A stretch of DNA of 64,000 nucleotides from Smallanthus sonchifolius (Eukaryota > Streptophyta > Magnoliopsida > Asterales > Asteraceae): NCBI GenBank assembly GCA_023525975.1, contig CM042027.1:11179001-11243000 (forward strand), in the 5' to 3' direction. Position 1 is the stretch's first letter; every line of letters begins with the position of its first letter. The notes beneath the pieces were generated by a model that saw nothing but the letters and a program-made list of their open reading frames with translations, ran no database searches and was not told the origin of the DNA. Shown here piece after piece: positions 46,923-58,865 of the stretch. The position numbers were made by a program, and so were the translations under genes.

Positions 46923-47884
46923 GAAAGCAAACTATTAAAATATAGTTATAAAAATAGTTAATAAAATAGGAAAACAAACATTCTTAATTACAAGAACAAC
47001 CTCTTTGCCTCTCGCGATAAAGAAAATGCTTACCCCCATCCTACTCATAGGCCTAGGGATGTGCTACGGGTCAGACCTGACTCGTACGGGTAGACCCGTG
47101 CCCGATCCGAACCCATTCAAGAGAAAATTTCAGAACCATGAATTGTACCTTAGGGATAAGGGTACGCGGGTTTACGGGTAAGGTTTCACAGGTTTGGAAC
47201 GGTTTACATATATGGATCCGTTTACATCTTGATACTCAATCTACACTAGACTTGGTCCTTCTTGTTTTTCAATACCCTATTGGGGTGGGGTTGAATTTAC
47301 GGTAATTTTATCTCTAATTAGAGATTTGATTTTCAAATCTTTCATTGTTTATTAAATTTTAAAACTAAATTATCAAATCTTAATCTGTGTATGGAGTTCA
47401 ATTCTATTAGGATTATGTATGGCAGGTCTACGGTTCTTAAGTGTATGGTCGGTTCTAGACCTGTACCTAACCTGGACCTGTTTAATGCTAAAAGTTAGAA
47501 CCGTGAACACTAACCATGATTAATTTATAAGGTTCCACATGGGTCGGTTTCTACGGGTTTGACGGATCTGACCCGCATAATGCTCAATCCTACATAAGCC
47601 CTACAAATAAATTTTTGCTATAAATGGAATTTTACTTGGTATATCTTTGTAATTTGTATTCATTCTTGATTACGCTTAAGAGTTAAGAAAAAAATGAATA
47701 AAAAATGGGACAAAAGGAGGTTAATCTATTAATGAAGATATTAAATTCTGAAATTAAATGCTTAGAAGATTTGCATTAATTATACGAACTATTTTTTTAA
47801 TTTAAATAAAAAGAATGTTACGCAATACGATTAATTATACATAATAAATTTAGAAAAACAATTGTATTTCTTTTATAACTAGTA
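46923..47884. other. Intergenic with a degenerate GGGT/ACCCG-rich inverted-repeat element
   Basis: From about 47052 (GGCCTAGGGATGTG...CGGGTCAGACC) to 47600 (GATCTGACCCGCAT...CTACATAAGCCCTA) the ends are loosely inverse, with many ACGGGT and GACCTG motifs, as in old hAT-type MITEs. No gene. Confidence 0.4.
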
Positions 47885-48188
47885 TAATAAATAGAGTAAA
47901 CTTCAGTTTTCGCCCCTGAGGTTTGCACAAAACTTCACGTTTCGTCCCTCTATAACACATTGCATCCCTGACATTTTATCTTTTAACAGGTTTCGTCCCT
48001 TTTATTAACTCCGTTATTAATTCCGTTGATTAACTCCCACGTGCCCAGCACGTGAGGGGTAAATATGTCTTTTAACCTATCAAAATCCATCGGCCCCTTT
48101 GTTTATAACATCAAACCCGTTCTTGAATACCGATTGAAACCCTAATTCGTTATCTTCATCACCTCTATACCGATTGAAACCCAAAGGG

Positions 48189-48546
48189 ATGTCAAGTCGT
48201 TCTAGCAGATCGATTTCTTCCTATGGAAATCCTCCAATCTGCTCATGTGGGTCTCACACCTACATTCACACTTCCTGGACCGAAGCAAACCCAGGTCATC
48301 GGTTTCATTGCTGTGTATGAAATCAACCTTAAATTCTACTAATTTCTTTCAATTTCTTTTAATTTATTCTATTTTTAATATGATTTTGTGAATAATGAAC
48401 AAAAATCAAGGTGTGGTTTTGTTTCTTGGTGTGATCCTCCAATGTGTCCAAGGTCAACTCAAATAATACCTGGATTGCTAAGATCAATCAACCAACATGA
48501 GAAATTATCTATTGCAAGAGCTATTGAAGCTAGAAGATTATCCTAG
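48189..48546 (+). CDS. GRF-type zinc-finger protein carried by the MULE (two exons)
   Basis: A small protein with the pattern of a GRF zinc finger. Exon 1 (48189 to about 48314) reads a Ser-rich start, then ICSCGSHTYIHTSWTEANPG and HRFHCC. Exon 2 (about 48411-48546) reads CGFVSWCDPPMCPRS and ends ...AIEARRLS, stop TAG at 48544. This gives CxC, the NPGxRFxxC block and CGFxxWxD, the defining features of the family, which binds nucleic acids in other proteins. The donor GTATGA and acceptor ATCAAG are visible but do not join the two parts in the expected phase, so either a small indel has occurred or the splice differs. It is convergent with the transposase and lies wholly inside the MULE. Its role in transposition is unknown. 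Confidence 0.65.
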
Positions 48547-48699
48547 GTTTTGGTTGGTTTTTGTTTGTGATGTACTTGATGTTTAATTGAAGAATGTTGT
48601 TCAGTTGTAGAATGTTTCAATTGTTGTGCAATTAAAAATGCAGTTACCTGCAATTTTGAGTACATCACATATGTTGTGCAATTAAAATGACCCGACATG

Positions 48700-48832
48700 C
48701 ATAAGGCTAATGACCTTTACCTGACCTGCATAAACCTGCATAAGGCTAATGACCTGACCTGCATAAACCTGCATAAGGCTAATGACCTGACCTGGCCTGC
48801 ATAAGGCTAATGACCTGACCTGACCAACTCAA
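48700..48832. repeat. Tandem repeat inside the MULE (unit ~33 bp)
   Basis: About four units of CATAAGGCTAATGACCTGAC followed by CTGCATAAACCTG, located between the two convergent MULE genes. Confidence 0.8.
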
Positions 48833-49180
48833 TTTTGAGTAAACACAAAGATCTGCATAAACCTAATGACATGTATAAACCTTATGACCTGATGTTACAA
48901 ACTGTTTCATAAACTGTTGCAGAATAAATTGCTGTTACAAACTGTATATAAACACAAGACCAACATAATTTGTACATTTCTAATGACCATAAACAAACTT
49001 TTTCATAAACCTTCATAAACAACCCATAATGTGCAACACATACCATTACAATTCTAAACCAAATTGTTCAAAAGGCAGTCTTGAGATGCCATCAAAATAC
49101 AATTAAATTAATAAACCAAATTGTTCAAAAGACATTAACATAAACTAAATCAAAAGAGGTCTGCAACTGCAACATCCCTA

Positions 49181-52100
49181 TCAGTCTTGAGTTGGTTTTG
49201 GAGCAGATTGTGATGCAACATGGGTTTCACTTTGCCCCTTGCAACTTCTAGAATTGTGACCTTTTGATTTGCATTTCCCACAAGTTGTAGTACCTCCTTT
49301 TCTGCTTAATTTCCCTTTGCTTGAAATGTTTTCCTGAATCTCAACAGCTGACTTTTTCCTCATTTTCTTTGGCCTACCAATCTGCTTGTGATGTTTAGGA
49401 GCAGTCAGATTGGTTGGGCAAGCTGATGGTATCCATAGTTCTCTACCATTGATTGGTTCAATTGTGTTCATGTAGACCTTCTTCCATGTATCTAGCCAGT
49501 AAACTTCTGAGACCCATTTTTCTTGTATTCCAACATTATATCCATGCTGTGTCATATCCCATATTACTGCAACTGCATGTTTGCAAGGCATTGCAGTCAA
49601 ATCCCACTTTCTGCATGAACATGTTTTAAGCTCCATGTTCACCACACGTTGGTCAGAATGAGGTGAACTCACCTAAAAACAAGACTGTTAAACCAAATAC
49701 AAAGTTTACATTGTATAAATTTTACTGAAATTTTTTGTAAAATTTTACCTCATATTTGTTATTCCCTGCCATAAGAACATTGTATGTAGAGGCATCATGT
49801 TTAATGGCATTGAATACCTTTGTTGCATATGGTGTCAATGGTCCTTCACTTTTTGCAATCACCTTATGTACCATAACCATTCTTTTCATCGTGTACTGCC
49901 TAATGAAATCTAAACAACTAATCACTGGTTTATCTCTACCCCCAACCAATTGCTTGTTAAAAACCTCACACAAATTGTTTAGTAGCACATCACACTTTGC
50001 CCAACCTGTTTAAGCCAAGAAACATCACATATGTGAAAACAACAATTAAATAATAAATGTTAGCCAACATTAAGAACTAGTAAAATACCACTTAAATGAG
50101 CTCTGGACCAACTGGTAGGTGGAATCTAATTTAACCAATCATATAAACCGGCATCTTCCTGTCTTATTTCCTCCATAGACCAGTCAAACTGAGTAACAGT
50201 GGTTGCACTAGCACATTTCCACAACATGTTCTTGAACACTCCTCCTCTCCACTTACCTTTCATGTTCTCATGAATGTTTCTCAAGCAGTACCTATGCTCA
50301 GCACTAGGATACATCTTGGATAAAGCAGGTATCAGACCCTAACAAGAATAAACATGGAATTCAACATTAAGTAAAATTAGATCTGCAATTTAGATGTAAG
50401 TCAACATTAAAGTTACCTTCTGCTTGTCACTTATGAATGTAAATCTAGAACTGTCAAGATCGTCTCCAAGGCACTCTAAGAACCATGTCCATGAACTGCA
50501 AGTTTCTGCTTCCACTAGTGCATATGCCACTGGATATATACCATTATTTGCATCAACACCTACTGCACTCAAAATCTGACTAGGGTATGGACCTTTTATG
50601 AAACATCCATCTAAACCAAGGATCTCCCTCCCACACATTTTAAAACCTAACTTCAGTGCTTTAAAATAGATGTATATTCTCCTGAACTGCCTTGTTGGAC
50701 TGATTGGATTACATTCTCTTTCAACATCAATTTTCATAGTACTCCCAGGGTTGGCTCTCATCAATTCTTCACAGTAATCTCTTAGTAACCTATACTGTTC
50801 TTTATAATCACCAAGCATTTTCTTTGTTGTAATCACCCTGGCCCTGAATACTTTCTGTATAGATAACTGGACTTGATGTTTTTTCTGAAGTTGATCCTGT
50901 AGTGATGACAAAGGTATTGTGGTGTTACTTTCAATTATTGGAATAATCTCTCTCGCTATAAAGCCCATTGTGTAGAGCTGAATTTCTCTGCTTTGGAGAA
51001 ATTGGTGTTACTGGACATAGGTTTTCACACATCATCGATCTGAAGATTCCCTTCTTGAGATATGTAAAGTCCAAGGGCAAGTAGGCTTAGGATACTTTTT
51101 CCTAGGGTAAATTTTTTTATTTAATGCTTTTAGACCACTAGTGGAAGACTCACCCACTTTTGGGGTAGCTTTTTTTCTTTTGGGTACTAGCTTTTGGGGT
51201 CCACTTTCTCCTTTACTCATATTTGAAGATTCTCCACTTGTGAAAACTGGATTATTACCTCTACAAACCACTCTAAACCTTAGTAGTTCATTTTTTATTA
51301 TTTGAAGCTGTCTCCTAGTCTTAATTGCAAGATCTTTTACCATATTTTTTATCTCTTCCCTGTCTGCAATGAGCCGTCCCACAAAGAATGTACCTTTTGT
51401 TAGATTCCCATTTTCCTTATTCTTCTGCCTCAATTTCTTCATACTTCTTTGTAAAACATGCTCATTTTCACTATTACTTTCAAAGTCATCAAGATCAACA
51501 TTTATGTCATCATGATCCTCATCCATGCTATCATTATGCTCTTCTAGATCCTCAATGTCATCAACAACAGCCCTAAAGTCCTTCATATCCACCTCTGGAT
51601 CCTCTACCAAGTTGTCAGGATCAATAATAAAATCCGAGTCATCCTCATCATCATCTGAGACATGTTCATCACCATCTTGTTCTATACCAGACACATCTTG
51701 TTCTCTATCAGACCCAACTTGTTCTCTATCAGACCCAAGTTCTTCTACTTCTTGTTCTCTAGCAGACCCAACTTCTACTTCTTGTTCTCTAACAGACCCA
51801 ATTTCATCACTTGGTAATACATCTTGTTCTATGTCAGACCCAACTTCATCATTTTTTACTAATTCTGTATCAATACATTCAAGCACTTCTGGTTGTTGAT
51901 GCTCTTGAAAAAATGTGTTAATTTTTGTGTACCAATGCTCAACATAAATCTCAATTAATTTAACCGATTTGACTAATGCACACAACCTACCTACAGAAGA
52001 TGTATTACCAAGTGCCCTAAGACCACTATCTAAATCCGATTCAGGAACCTTATAGTGGTAGTAAAAAACCATATCACATGGATATCCTAATGCTTTAGTC

Positions 52101-52421
52101 ATCTCTACCAACACATCTAGACCGAAATCAGAAGAATCAGCCATATCAATGTAGTTACACTTACCATTTATATACCTTCTACCCGAAGAAAACACAAATT
52201 CACCACCATGAAAGATTTTGATAGTAAACATTGTAGGTTCATTTGCTGTAATAAAAAATAAGACAATGTGATAAAGATTTCAATGACCTAAGTTACAAAA
52301 AAACATACAGAGTGTAGGGTGTTAAAGACTAACCGTAAACCTCGTATGGGTCGAAGTCATCGTCTGGATTATCACCACGAACCCACCATAAATACACCCA
52401 GTTAGCATTGGTCGGAGTCAT
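49181..52421 (-). pseudogene. MULE transposase (MURA type), five exons, three nonsense codons
   Basis: Proposed exons: 52421-52334, 52245-50417, 50338-50089, 50005-49749, 49672-49181, all with GT-AG junctions in phase. Order: an N-terminal segment (MFTIKIFHGGEFVFSSGRR), a long acidic Asp/Glu-Ser stretch (51450-51830), a DNA-binding region ending CPWTLHISRR, the MULE core with catalytic acids (ILGLDGCFIKG, VGVDANNG, ALVEAETCSSWTWFL), a SWIM zinc finger (CSCRKWDLTAMPCKHAVAVI) and a C-terminal CCHC knuckle (CGKCKSKGHNSRSC). Stops break it: TGA 51032-51034 and TAA 51008-51010 in the DNA-binding region, and TAG 50126-50128 in exon 3. Reading resumes in frame after each. The element cannot move on its own now. 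Confidence 0.88.
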
Positions 52422-52724
52422 TGTGATCGATTGAAGGATTACGTCGGAGAAGAAGAAACCAGGGGTTTGAGTTTGAAGTTCGAAAGATTTTAGGGTTAAT
52501 AGATTATTAAAGGGGCCGATGAATTTTGATAGGTTAAAAGACATATTTACCCCTCATGTGCTGGGCACGTGGGAGTTAGCCAACGGAATTAATAACGGAG
52601 TTAATGAAAGGGACGAAACCTGTTAAAAGATAAAACGTCAGGAATACAATAAGTTATAGAGGGACGAAACCTGAAATTTTGTGTAAACCTTATGAATAAA
52701 AACTAAAGTTTACTCTAATAAATA

Positions 52725-53119
52725 TGTTTCTCATGACAAAGCAATATTCTTAAAAACTGATGTTAAATATTTAATACAATTTTTGTAAAACCAAATTATT
52801 AATAAGATATTTTTTCACGTGATTTGATGCAATAGTATTCACCTTTTTGTATTCTTGTGGTTGATTAAATGAAGTTGTTGAATGATAGTTTAACAAAAAT
52901 ATTAAAATATTTAAAAATGTAAATACAAAATAAGGAACTTTATGGACCAAGATTAATAATATCAATACGATATAATGTTTATAAAAATTTTAACTGAAAT
53001 ATATTACCTAAAAGTAAACGTGACTTTTTTTTTTGAAAATGCGATTTTCTTAAATCATACTCTCTTCAGAGTAGTCAGGTGCTCCTGTAAGTTATACGTG
53101 TATTTTTCAATGAGTTGTA
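52725..53119. other. Intergenic, nothing recognised
   Basis: AT-rich with short frames only. The stretch at 53030-53119 with a T-run could be a retroposon remnant, but I see no protein match. Confidence 0.4.
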
Positions 53120-53127
53120 GCGGCAGC

Positions 53128-53506
53128 TAGAGATGCACAAAAAAACCGGTTTGAAAAACCAAACCGGTTTCAAACCGAAAACCGAACCGGTCGTGAACCG
53201 GTTTATACCAAACCGGTTTCAAACTGGTTCAAACCGTCGGTTTAAAACCGGTTTGAAACCTATACATTTAAACCGGTTTGAAACCGGTTTAACCCGAACC
53301 GAACCGATAAAAAACTGGTTTCAAACCGTTTTTTAAACCGGTCAAACCGGTTTCAAACCGTTTTTTAAACCGGTCAACGGACCATCTCAAACCGGTTTCA
53401 AACCGGTCCGGTTTGAACTCAAACCGGTTTTGACTTTTTGTTGACCAAACCGGTTCGGTTCGGTTTTGAACCGGTTCGGGTTAAAAAACCGTTTTGTGCA
53501 CCTCGA
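53128..53506. mobile_element. hAT MITE, perfect 8-bp TSD, same family as the two larger hAT copies
   Basis: 379 bp from TAGAGATGCACAAAAAAACC to AACCGTTTTGTGCACCTCGA. Exact 8-bp duplications GCGGCAGC flank it at 53120-53127 and 53507-53514. The whole interior is reiterated AAACCGGTTT in both orientations, the same motif that fills the ends of the elements at 1-2469 and 19832-21909. It has no coding capacity and would depend on a transposase of that family. Confidence 0.92.
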
Positions 53507-53514
53507 GCGGCAGC

Positions 53515-54097
53515 AGACTCGAAACCAGGAGCCACTGCAAGGATGACCTAAATATGTATAAGTTTTAGACAAAAAGTTTTCAAAACAAGCAAACAAACAT
53601 CCTCTAAAGTTTCACTCTCTTTCATTTTTTGGTCTCTTATATTTTGGTTTTTTCTTAATTTCTATTTGATAATATAATTACCATTTTAATGATTTAATGT
53701 TTTACTTGTTCAATAAAGAAAACTTATTAATTGAGTTTTAAATGGCATGGCTCATGTAATTTAATCGTTTTCATACTCAATAATTTAAATAAAAAATAAT
53801 AATAATAATAACCAAACTCCAAAATTCAAAGCAAGTCTGAAGAAAACGAATTGCAACTCGTGATATGGTAAAACATAAATCGGAACATTATACAAAAATC
53901 ATGTGGTGTGAATTTAAAAAAAAAACTCGTTTTAATTACAAACATATGTATCTTAGTACATACAAACAGAATTATTAAAGTGATCACCATACGGGTTCAC
54001 TAATCGGACCGCTTGAATCGGATTAAAAACAAACTGGATAACATTATAATTAATATTTTAAAATTTTTTATATTACATAAATTTAAAAATTGTATTG
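53515..54097. other. Intergenic, nothing recognised
   Basis: AT-rich, stop-filled in all frames, with only short homopolymer and AAT runs. Confidence 0.45.
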
Positions 54098-54100
54098 TTA

Positions 54101-54400
54101 GGGAAGTGGGAGTGGTACACTCCTAACCAAACTACTCTCTCAAAATAAACTAATAAAAAGATGTCACCTCATTTAGTCAAATTACCCTTCTAAACTACCC
54201 TATTATGTGGGAGTGGTACCCTCCAAGTATCCTTCAACTCACCTAATTTTTCATATATATACACACACAATCGGGTACCCTCCAAACATGTTTCAGCTCA
54301 GCAGGTTCCAAAACCCGCTAACACTACCCGTTTGAACACGTGGTAGTGGGAGTGGAACCCTCCTTACCCGCATGGAACCCGCTGGGCACTCCCACCTCCC
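54101..54400. mobile_element. PIF/Harbinger-type MITE, TSD TTA
   Basis: Starts GGGAAGTGGGAGTGGTACAC and ends GGGCACTCCCACCTCCC, with TTA at 54098-54100 and 54401-54403. Exactly 300 bp. Inside, GTGGGAGTGG motifs recur. Related in style to the element at 46388-46919. Confidence 0.82.
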
Positions 54401-54403
54401 TTA

Positions 54404-57051
54404 TATTTAAATGAATAATGTTTAAAGAAAACAAAATAATAAAGAGATTTTATAGGAGTGCGAAATTAATTTGGCTAATTAGAATTATAACATTTTCCTA
54501 TATTAGTTGTCAAACGCTTTTATTTGTTTATGAGAGATATGAAGTTCAAATTTTATAATCTATAAAATATATTTTTAAAAACTAATCATACCACTAAACT
54601 TGTCACCGATTCAACCACTACTAGTAAAAAACCAACCATCCAATCCAGTTTTAACTAACATCATATGTGTACTACATAGGCCTGGCAAACTGGGCGGGTC
54701 GGGCGGGTTTGGGTCACGGGTCAGAACGTGTTGTTTGAGAAAAAAATGACATTTTGGTTCGGGTCAGAACGGGTCCGGGTCAGAATGGGTCCAGGTCAGA
54801 AGGGTTCGGTTCAAAACGGGTTCGGGTCAGAACGAGTTGTTTTAAACAATGACAAAACGGTACACCCAACATATTTTTCCCACTGTTATAAGTTATCAAA
54901 TATGCTACAAAGAGAGGAAGGTTGGGGGTGCTACTGCCACGACTAGTCATGGTACACCCAACATATTTTTCAAAGAGATTGGTTTTGGGCTTTTGGCTAA
55001 AGCATTTGCAGTCATAGAAACACTTTTGTAGCCCATTCAAAACACTTTTGTTATTCCTAGTTAGATGAACAATGTCACATGTGACATGACATTGTTTGAT
55101 TGAGTTTTTTTTTATTATTTCTTATGTGTATATATACAAATTGATACAACTCATAAACAGATACAACTCGTTCGCTTTGTAGTTCTTTGTATTTTTAGGT
55201 AGGTTTTTTTTTATTTAACTAGATATTTAATTGTTTTTTTTAGCATTTTCTTTCTGTTGTTATTTAACTAATTTTTTTTATCAAAATTTTGTAAAAAAAA
55301 AATGAATGTAAAGTTACATAAATAAGAAAAGGATAAAATCTTACCAAGTAAATGGTGTTTTATTAGAAATAGATAAATAAATTATTAAACATTTTTAAAA
55401 TGTTAAATATAATAACAAAGTAAGTTCTTAAACGCTATATCATGGTGGAAGACCGTTTTATCTTTTCATTAAACGACTTTTTGTGATTCCAAATATACAC
55501 GTTTTGATGTTCACAATCGAGCCGTTACAAGCTCATGTCAAGCCTAGATATGCAACGTGCGTCCTGACGCAACGCGCCAATAAACGCACACTAGTTTCAT
55601 AAAACAATAAAAAATTTAATGAAGCTAGACTTGTTGGGTAAGAGAAACTTGTGGGCAAATGAAAGGCTCAAGCATGTGACGTATTCGGCGTTCGGTCCCT
55701 ATTAATAACATTATTTTACATAAAGTAATATTAAGTTGAATATTTAAAATATTCAAATTGTACCTAAAAGCTAAATCTATATTTGCACTAATTTTTATAG
55801 CAAATTATTCTTTTCCCCGCGTCCTACTTTGCATAACATATCCACTTAAAATATTGTAGATATGTCGTTTTCCTATCCTAATGATTTTGAGGTTGCTTAT
55901 TCAAATTCTCCTTTTTCTCTTGTTGATTTAAAGAAATCAATAATTAACTTTTTATTTATTTTAAATTTGAGTTTATTTACAAATAATATACAACACAAAT
56001 GATTGGCCTTGTAAGGCTCAATATTCTAAATCTTTTTTTTTTCACTCATTAACTTCTAAATAGAAAGTCTATAAAGTATTAGGGTGGAAGGGGTGGACAC
56101 AGGTTTACCCTTAGGTTGGCTCGGGTAACACGGGAATACCGTCGTAAGTGATGCGGGTTTCGCGTACTGGTTGAAAATTGGGTTCATGAACTGGGGGATG
56201 AAACCGTGTGTGGTAGTTTTGGGTTGTGAGGTGGCAATACGTGGTTGTTTGTTGGTTCAAGTGGTTGATTCGGAATTACCACCGTAACCCATTCAGATAC
56301 TTTAGGAATTTAGAGTTGATTCGGGTAATATGAGGTAGCACAACTCCACCTTTAGTGAAAATCATAAATCTAGTCTTATTTTTATGAACATAACAGACTT
56401 CAATATTCATAGAGGACAAAATTTTGTTTATAAAAATGTGCTTGATACCGTAAACAATGTGAAAATGGGGGTTATATTTTTTTCATGACCGTAAGTGCAA
56501 ATTTGTTTCATTTAATTATTTTTTTAATAAACATGATGTTCGAGATTTGAGAAACTCAAGTTAAAGATTATTTGTATATAAAATAGAGGTGACATGCAAA
56601 TTCAAACAATTTTTTATTTACTAAACAACAAGTATTATCATTGCACATTAGTTACTTGTTTAACCTATATTTATATGTTTTATAATAATAAGATATATTA
56701 TATATAATAATAAGTAGATAATGCTATTAAATAATATTTCAAATCAAGCGTAATAAATTAATAAAACACAAGTAATCATTGTTTTCAAGATGATTATGAG
56801 TAGGTACACAAAGTTAAAATTTAAGTTTTTAACCGGATAAAATATATATGCGAGTGTAAAGAGGGCACGTGGTTTAAGAGAATAATAGTGGTATTGGCCA
56901 ACAAAACAACCCATAATTCATCGTTTTAAGGAAAATAAAACTGGCGTGTATATAGTGTTTAATTTATTTGGTTAGAACTTTATAAATAATAAAACTGTAT
57001 TAGTCATTTATGTAATAAAAATCTTTATTTATTAAGGTAGTATTTGATATT
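54404..57051. other. Intergenic with repeat remnants
   Basis: 54676-54846 starts TAGGCCTGGCAAACTGGGCG and carries repeated GGGTCAGAACGGGT units, the left end of a hAT-type MITE without a visible right end. 54855-54880 and 54951-54975 share GGTACACCCAACATATTTTT as a direct repeat. 56080-56345 has GGGT/ACCC-rich sequence. No gene is supported. Confidence 0.45.
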
Positions 57052-57059
57052 TATGAATA

Positions 57060-57375
57060 CAGGGGGGAGGGATCAAGAGAAAAAACCACAAACTTAGGCG
57101 AAAACCGAGAATACCACTAATACAATGTGATACTATGGGTTACGTATACATAATCGCTATTTTTTTATTTTTCGTTTACGTATCCCTATGGGTTACGTAT
57201 ACATAAGCCAATATTTAAATTATTTTTTGGTAAAAATGTGTAATATTACAATGATACTATTATAAAAAAATAAAAATAAAAAATAAATATTATTATATTA
57301 TTGGTTAAAATTGGTTTTTTTTAGTGGTTTTCTCGGTTTTCGCCTAACTATGTAGTTTTCTCTAGAACCCTCCCC
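57060..57375. mobile_element. MITE with ~48-bp TIRs and 8-bp TSD TATGAATA
   Basis: The left end CAGGGGGGAGGGATCAAGAG...GGCGAAAACCGAGAA mirrors the right end TTCTCGGTTTTCGCC...AGAACCCTCCCC, with TATGAATA at 57052-57059 and 57376-57383. Eight-base duplication suggests hAT. The left end has a few extra bases relative to the right. Confidence 0.75.
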
Positions 57376-57473
57376 TATGAATATATGGTGGAATGAAATG
57401 ATTTATTACGATGGAATGAAAAAAAATATGTTTGGTAATCATATAGGAATAAAATGGACCATTACATAACTAA

Positions 57474-57903
57474 CTAGGTTAAAATCTCGTGTAATACACG
57501 GATTAAATAAATATAACATTAATCAGTTACTAATAAAAATTTTATGTCTTAAAATACCCGTGTATTGAATGGGTTGAATCAAATGTAATGTAATCTTTTA
57601 ACACATACATCTTTCAAGATGAAACAATGTGAATATGTAAATATATTATAAAATGTTTTCTATTCTGATTCTACATGCCTATAAAATTGTTTTTAATTTG
57701 TAAATTCATATAAATATTTTAAACAATTTAATTGATGATAAACACATTATTAAATAAAAAAATCTATAGATAAAAATTTAAACAAATAATTAATTTAGTT
57801 GTCTAAAATAGTGGAGTTGGTTATTAATAGGAGTAGTGATGAGAATGAATATGGAGGCGACACGTGGCATAAAAAAACCTTTATTTATTATATAGTATAT
57901 ATC
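57474..57903 (-). mobile_element. Non-autonomous Helitron inserted in a MITE-like sequence
   Basis: The plus strand starts CTAGGTTAAAATCTCGTG after an A, with a CTCGTGTAATACACGG hairpin, and ends TTTATTATATAGTATATA (degraded 5' TCTATAC end). Both sides carry ATGGAATGAAA / TTCATTCCTTC sequences (57390-57440 and 57910-57970) that look like two halves of one older element split by it. Confidence 0.65.
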
Positions 57904-57984
57904 CGTTCTAATTATTTTCCTTCATTGGGAAAGAGATGTTTTTTTTTTCATTCCTTCAAGCAATGAAATTATTTTGTTTAATTA

Positions 57985-58235
57985 ATGACATGACCCATGT
58001 CCTGACCCATAACCCGAACCATGACCAGTCCCATGCCCGACCCATGTATCGAACCATGATTCGACATGTGCCCTGACCCGAACCATGACACGTCCCATGA
58101 CCCAAATCATGGCAAAGCCCATGACACAACCCATGGCCTGAACCAAAACCCGAACCATGGCCCGACCCATGTCTGAACCCATGGCCCAAACCATGACTCG
58201 ACCCATTACCCGACCCATGCCCTGACCCATGAGAT
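57985..58235. repeat. Minisatellite of CATGNCCCGACC-type units
   Basis: About 20 imperfect 12-bp units of the form CCCATGNCCNGA. Long translated frames rich in Gly-His and Met on the minus strand come from this repeat and are not genes. Confidence 0.88.
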
Positions 58236-58865
58236 GTCTCATGACACCGATGGATATTGGATGTTTGATCATAGATGATATCGCCGTTATCATCAAGGTA
58301 CGATCAAAAGAGTTACATTTTGGACAACGAGCAATTAATATTGTTTAGTCGTAAACGTTATAGTTCACGAAACGCTGATTTTAATTCGATGGTTGATACT
58401 TTGTCAAGACTAGAGTGTAATAGACGCAAACAAGCAGAAAGAAAATGAGTGATGAGCTCATTCTCTCTGACAAGAAACAAGAATTGATACTTTGTAATAC
58501 TCAAATATTGAATAATAAACAAAAGAATACTCAAACCTTTTACTCTATGATCATTAAGAGTAAGGGGTATACTCAAGTGATGGAAAAGTACACGTCACAT
58601 CATTTCCTTCAATTATCATATCATACATCACTTGGCAAGGGAAATACCATATTGATTGAGGTGGTGTGATCATTAAATGTTTTTTAATATTCATTTAAAA
58701 AATAAAGTATAATAAAATTAAACCTAAATAATATTTCATTAATTAAAAAAATACATAATTCAAATAACTCAAAAAATTACATTAACAAAAATACTTGAAA
58801 ACAATAAATAAAACTACGGTATGACGTTCCTTGATCTCCTTTTATTATTTTTTGATTAAAAATCG
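58236..58865. other. Intergenic, no gene recognised
   Basis: A 74-codon frame at 58445-58669 and smaller ones are present, but none shows a known motif. The sequence is less AT-rich than its surroundings and might be a decayed piece of a transposon accessory gene. Confidence 0.4.

Larger units (their letters stand above)
47894..52715 (-). mobile_element. Mutator-like element (MULE), long TIRs, perfect 9-bp TSD
   Basis: Begins GAGTAAACTTCAG and ends TAAAGTTTACTC, flanked by TAATAAATA at 47885-47893 and 52716-52724, an exact 9-bp duplication. TIRs of about 215 bp (47894-48110 and 52500-52715) are strongly alike, for example both have TTTTAACAGGTTTCGTCCCT and CCCACGTGCCCAGCAC. Inside lie a MURA-type transposase on the minus strand (52421 to 49181), a GRF zinc-finger gene on the plus strand (48189-48546), and a small tandem repeat between them. 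It is structurally complete, but its transposase carries three nonsense codons. Confidence 0.93.

Noticed and set aside
49756..51899. Plus-strand open frames inside the MULE (for example a Ser-rich 124-codon frame)
   Set aside because: Antisense shadows of transposase exons; the Ser-rich one mirrors the acidic Asp/Glu stretch.
53133..53596. Open frames in the ACCGGTTT-rich block
   Set aside because: Low-complexity repeat inside the hAT MITE, not protein-coding.
57956..58296. Gly-His-rich and Met-rich frames
   Set aside because: Artefact of the 12-bp minisatellite.
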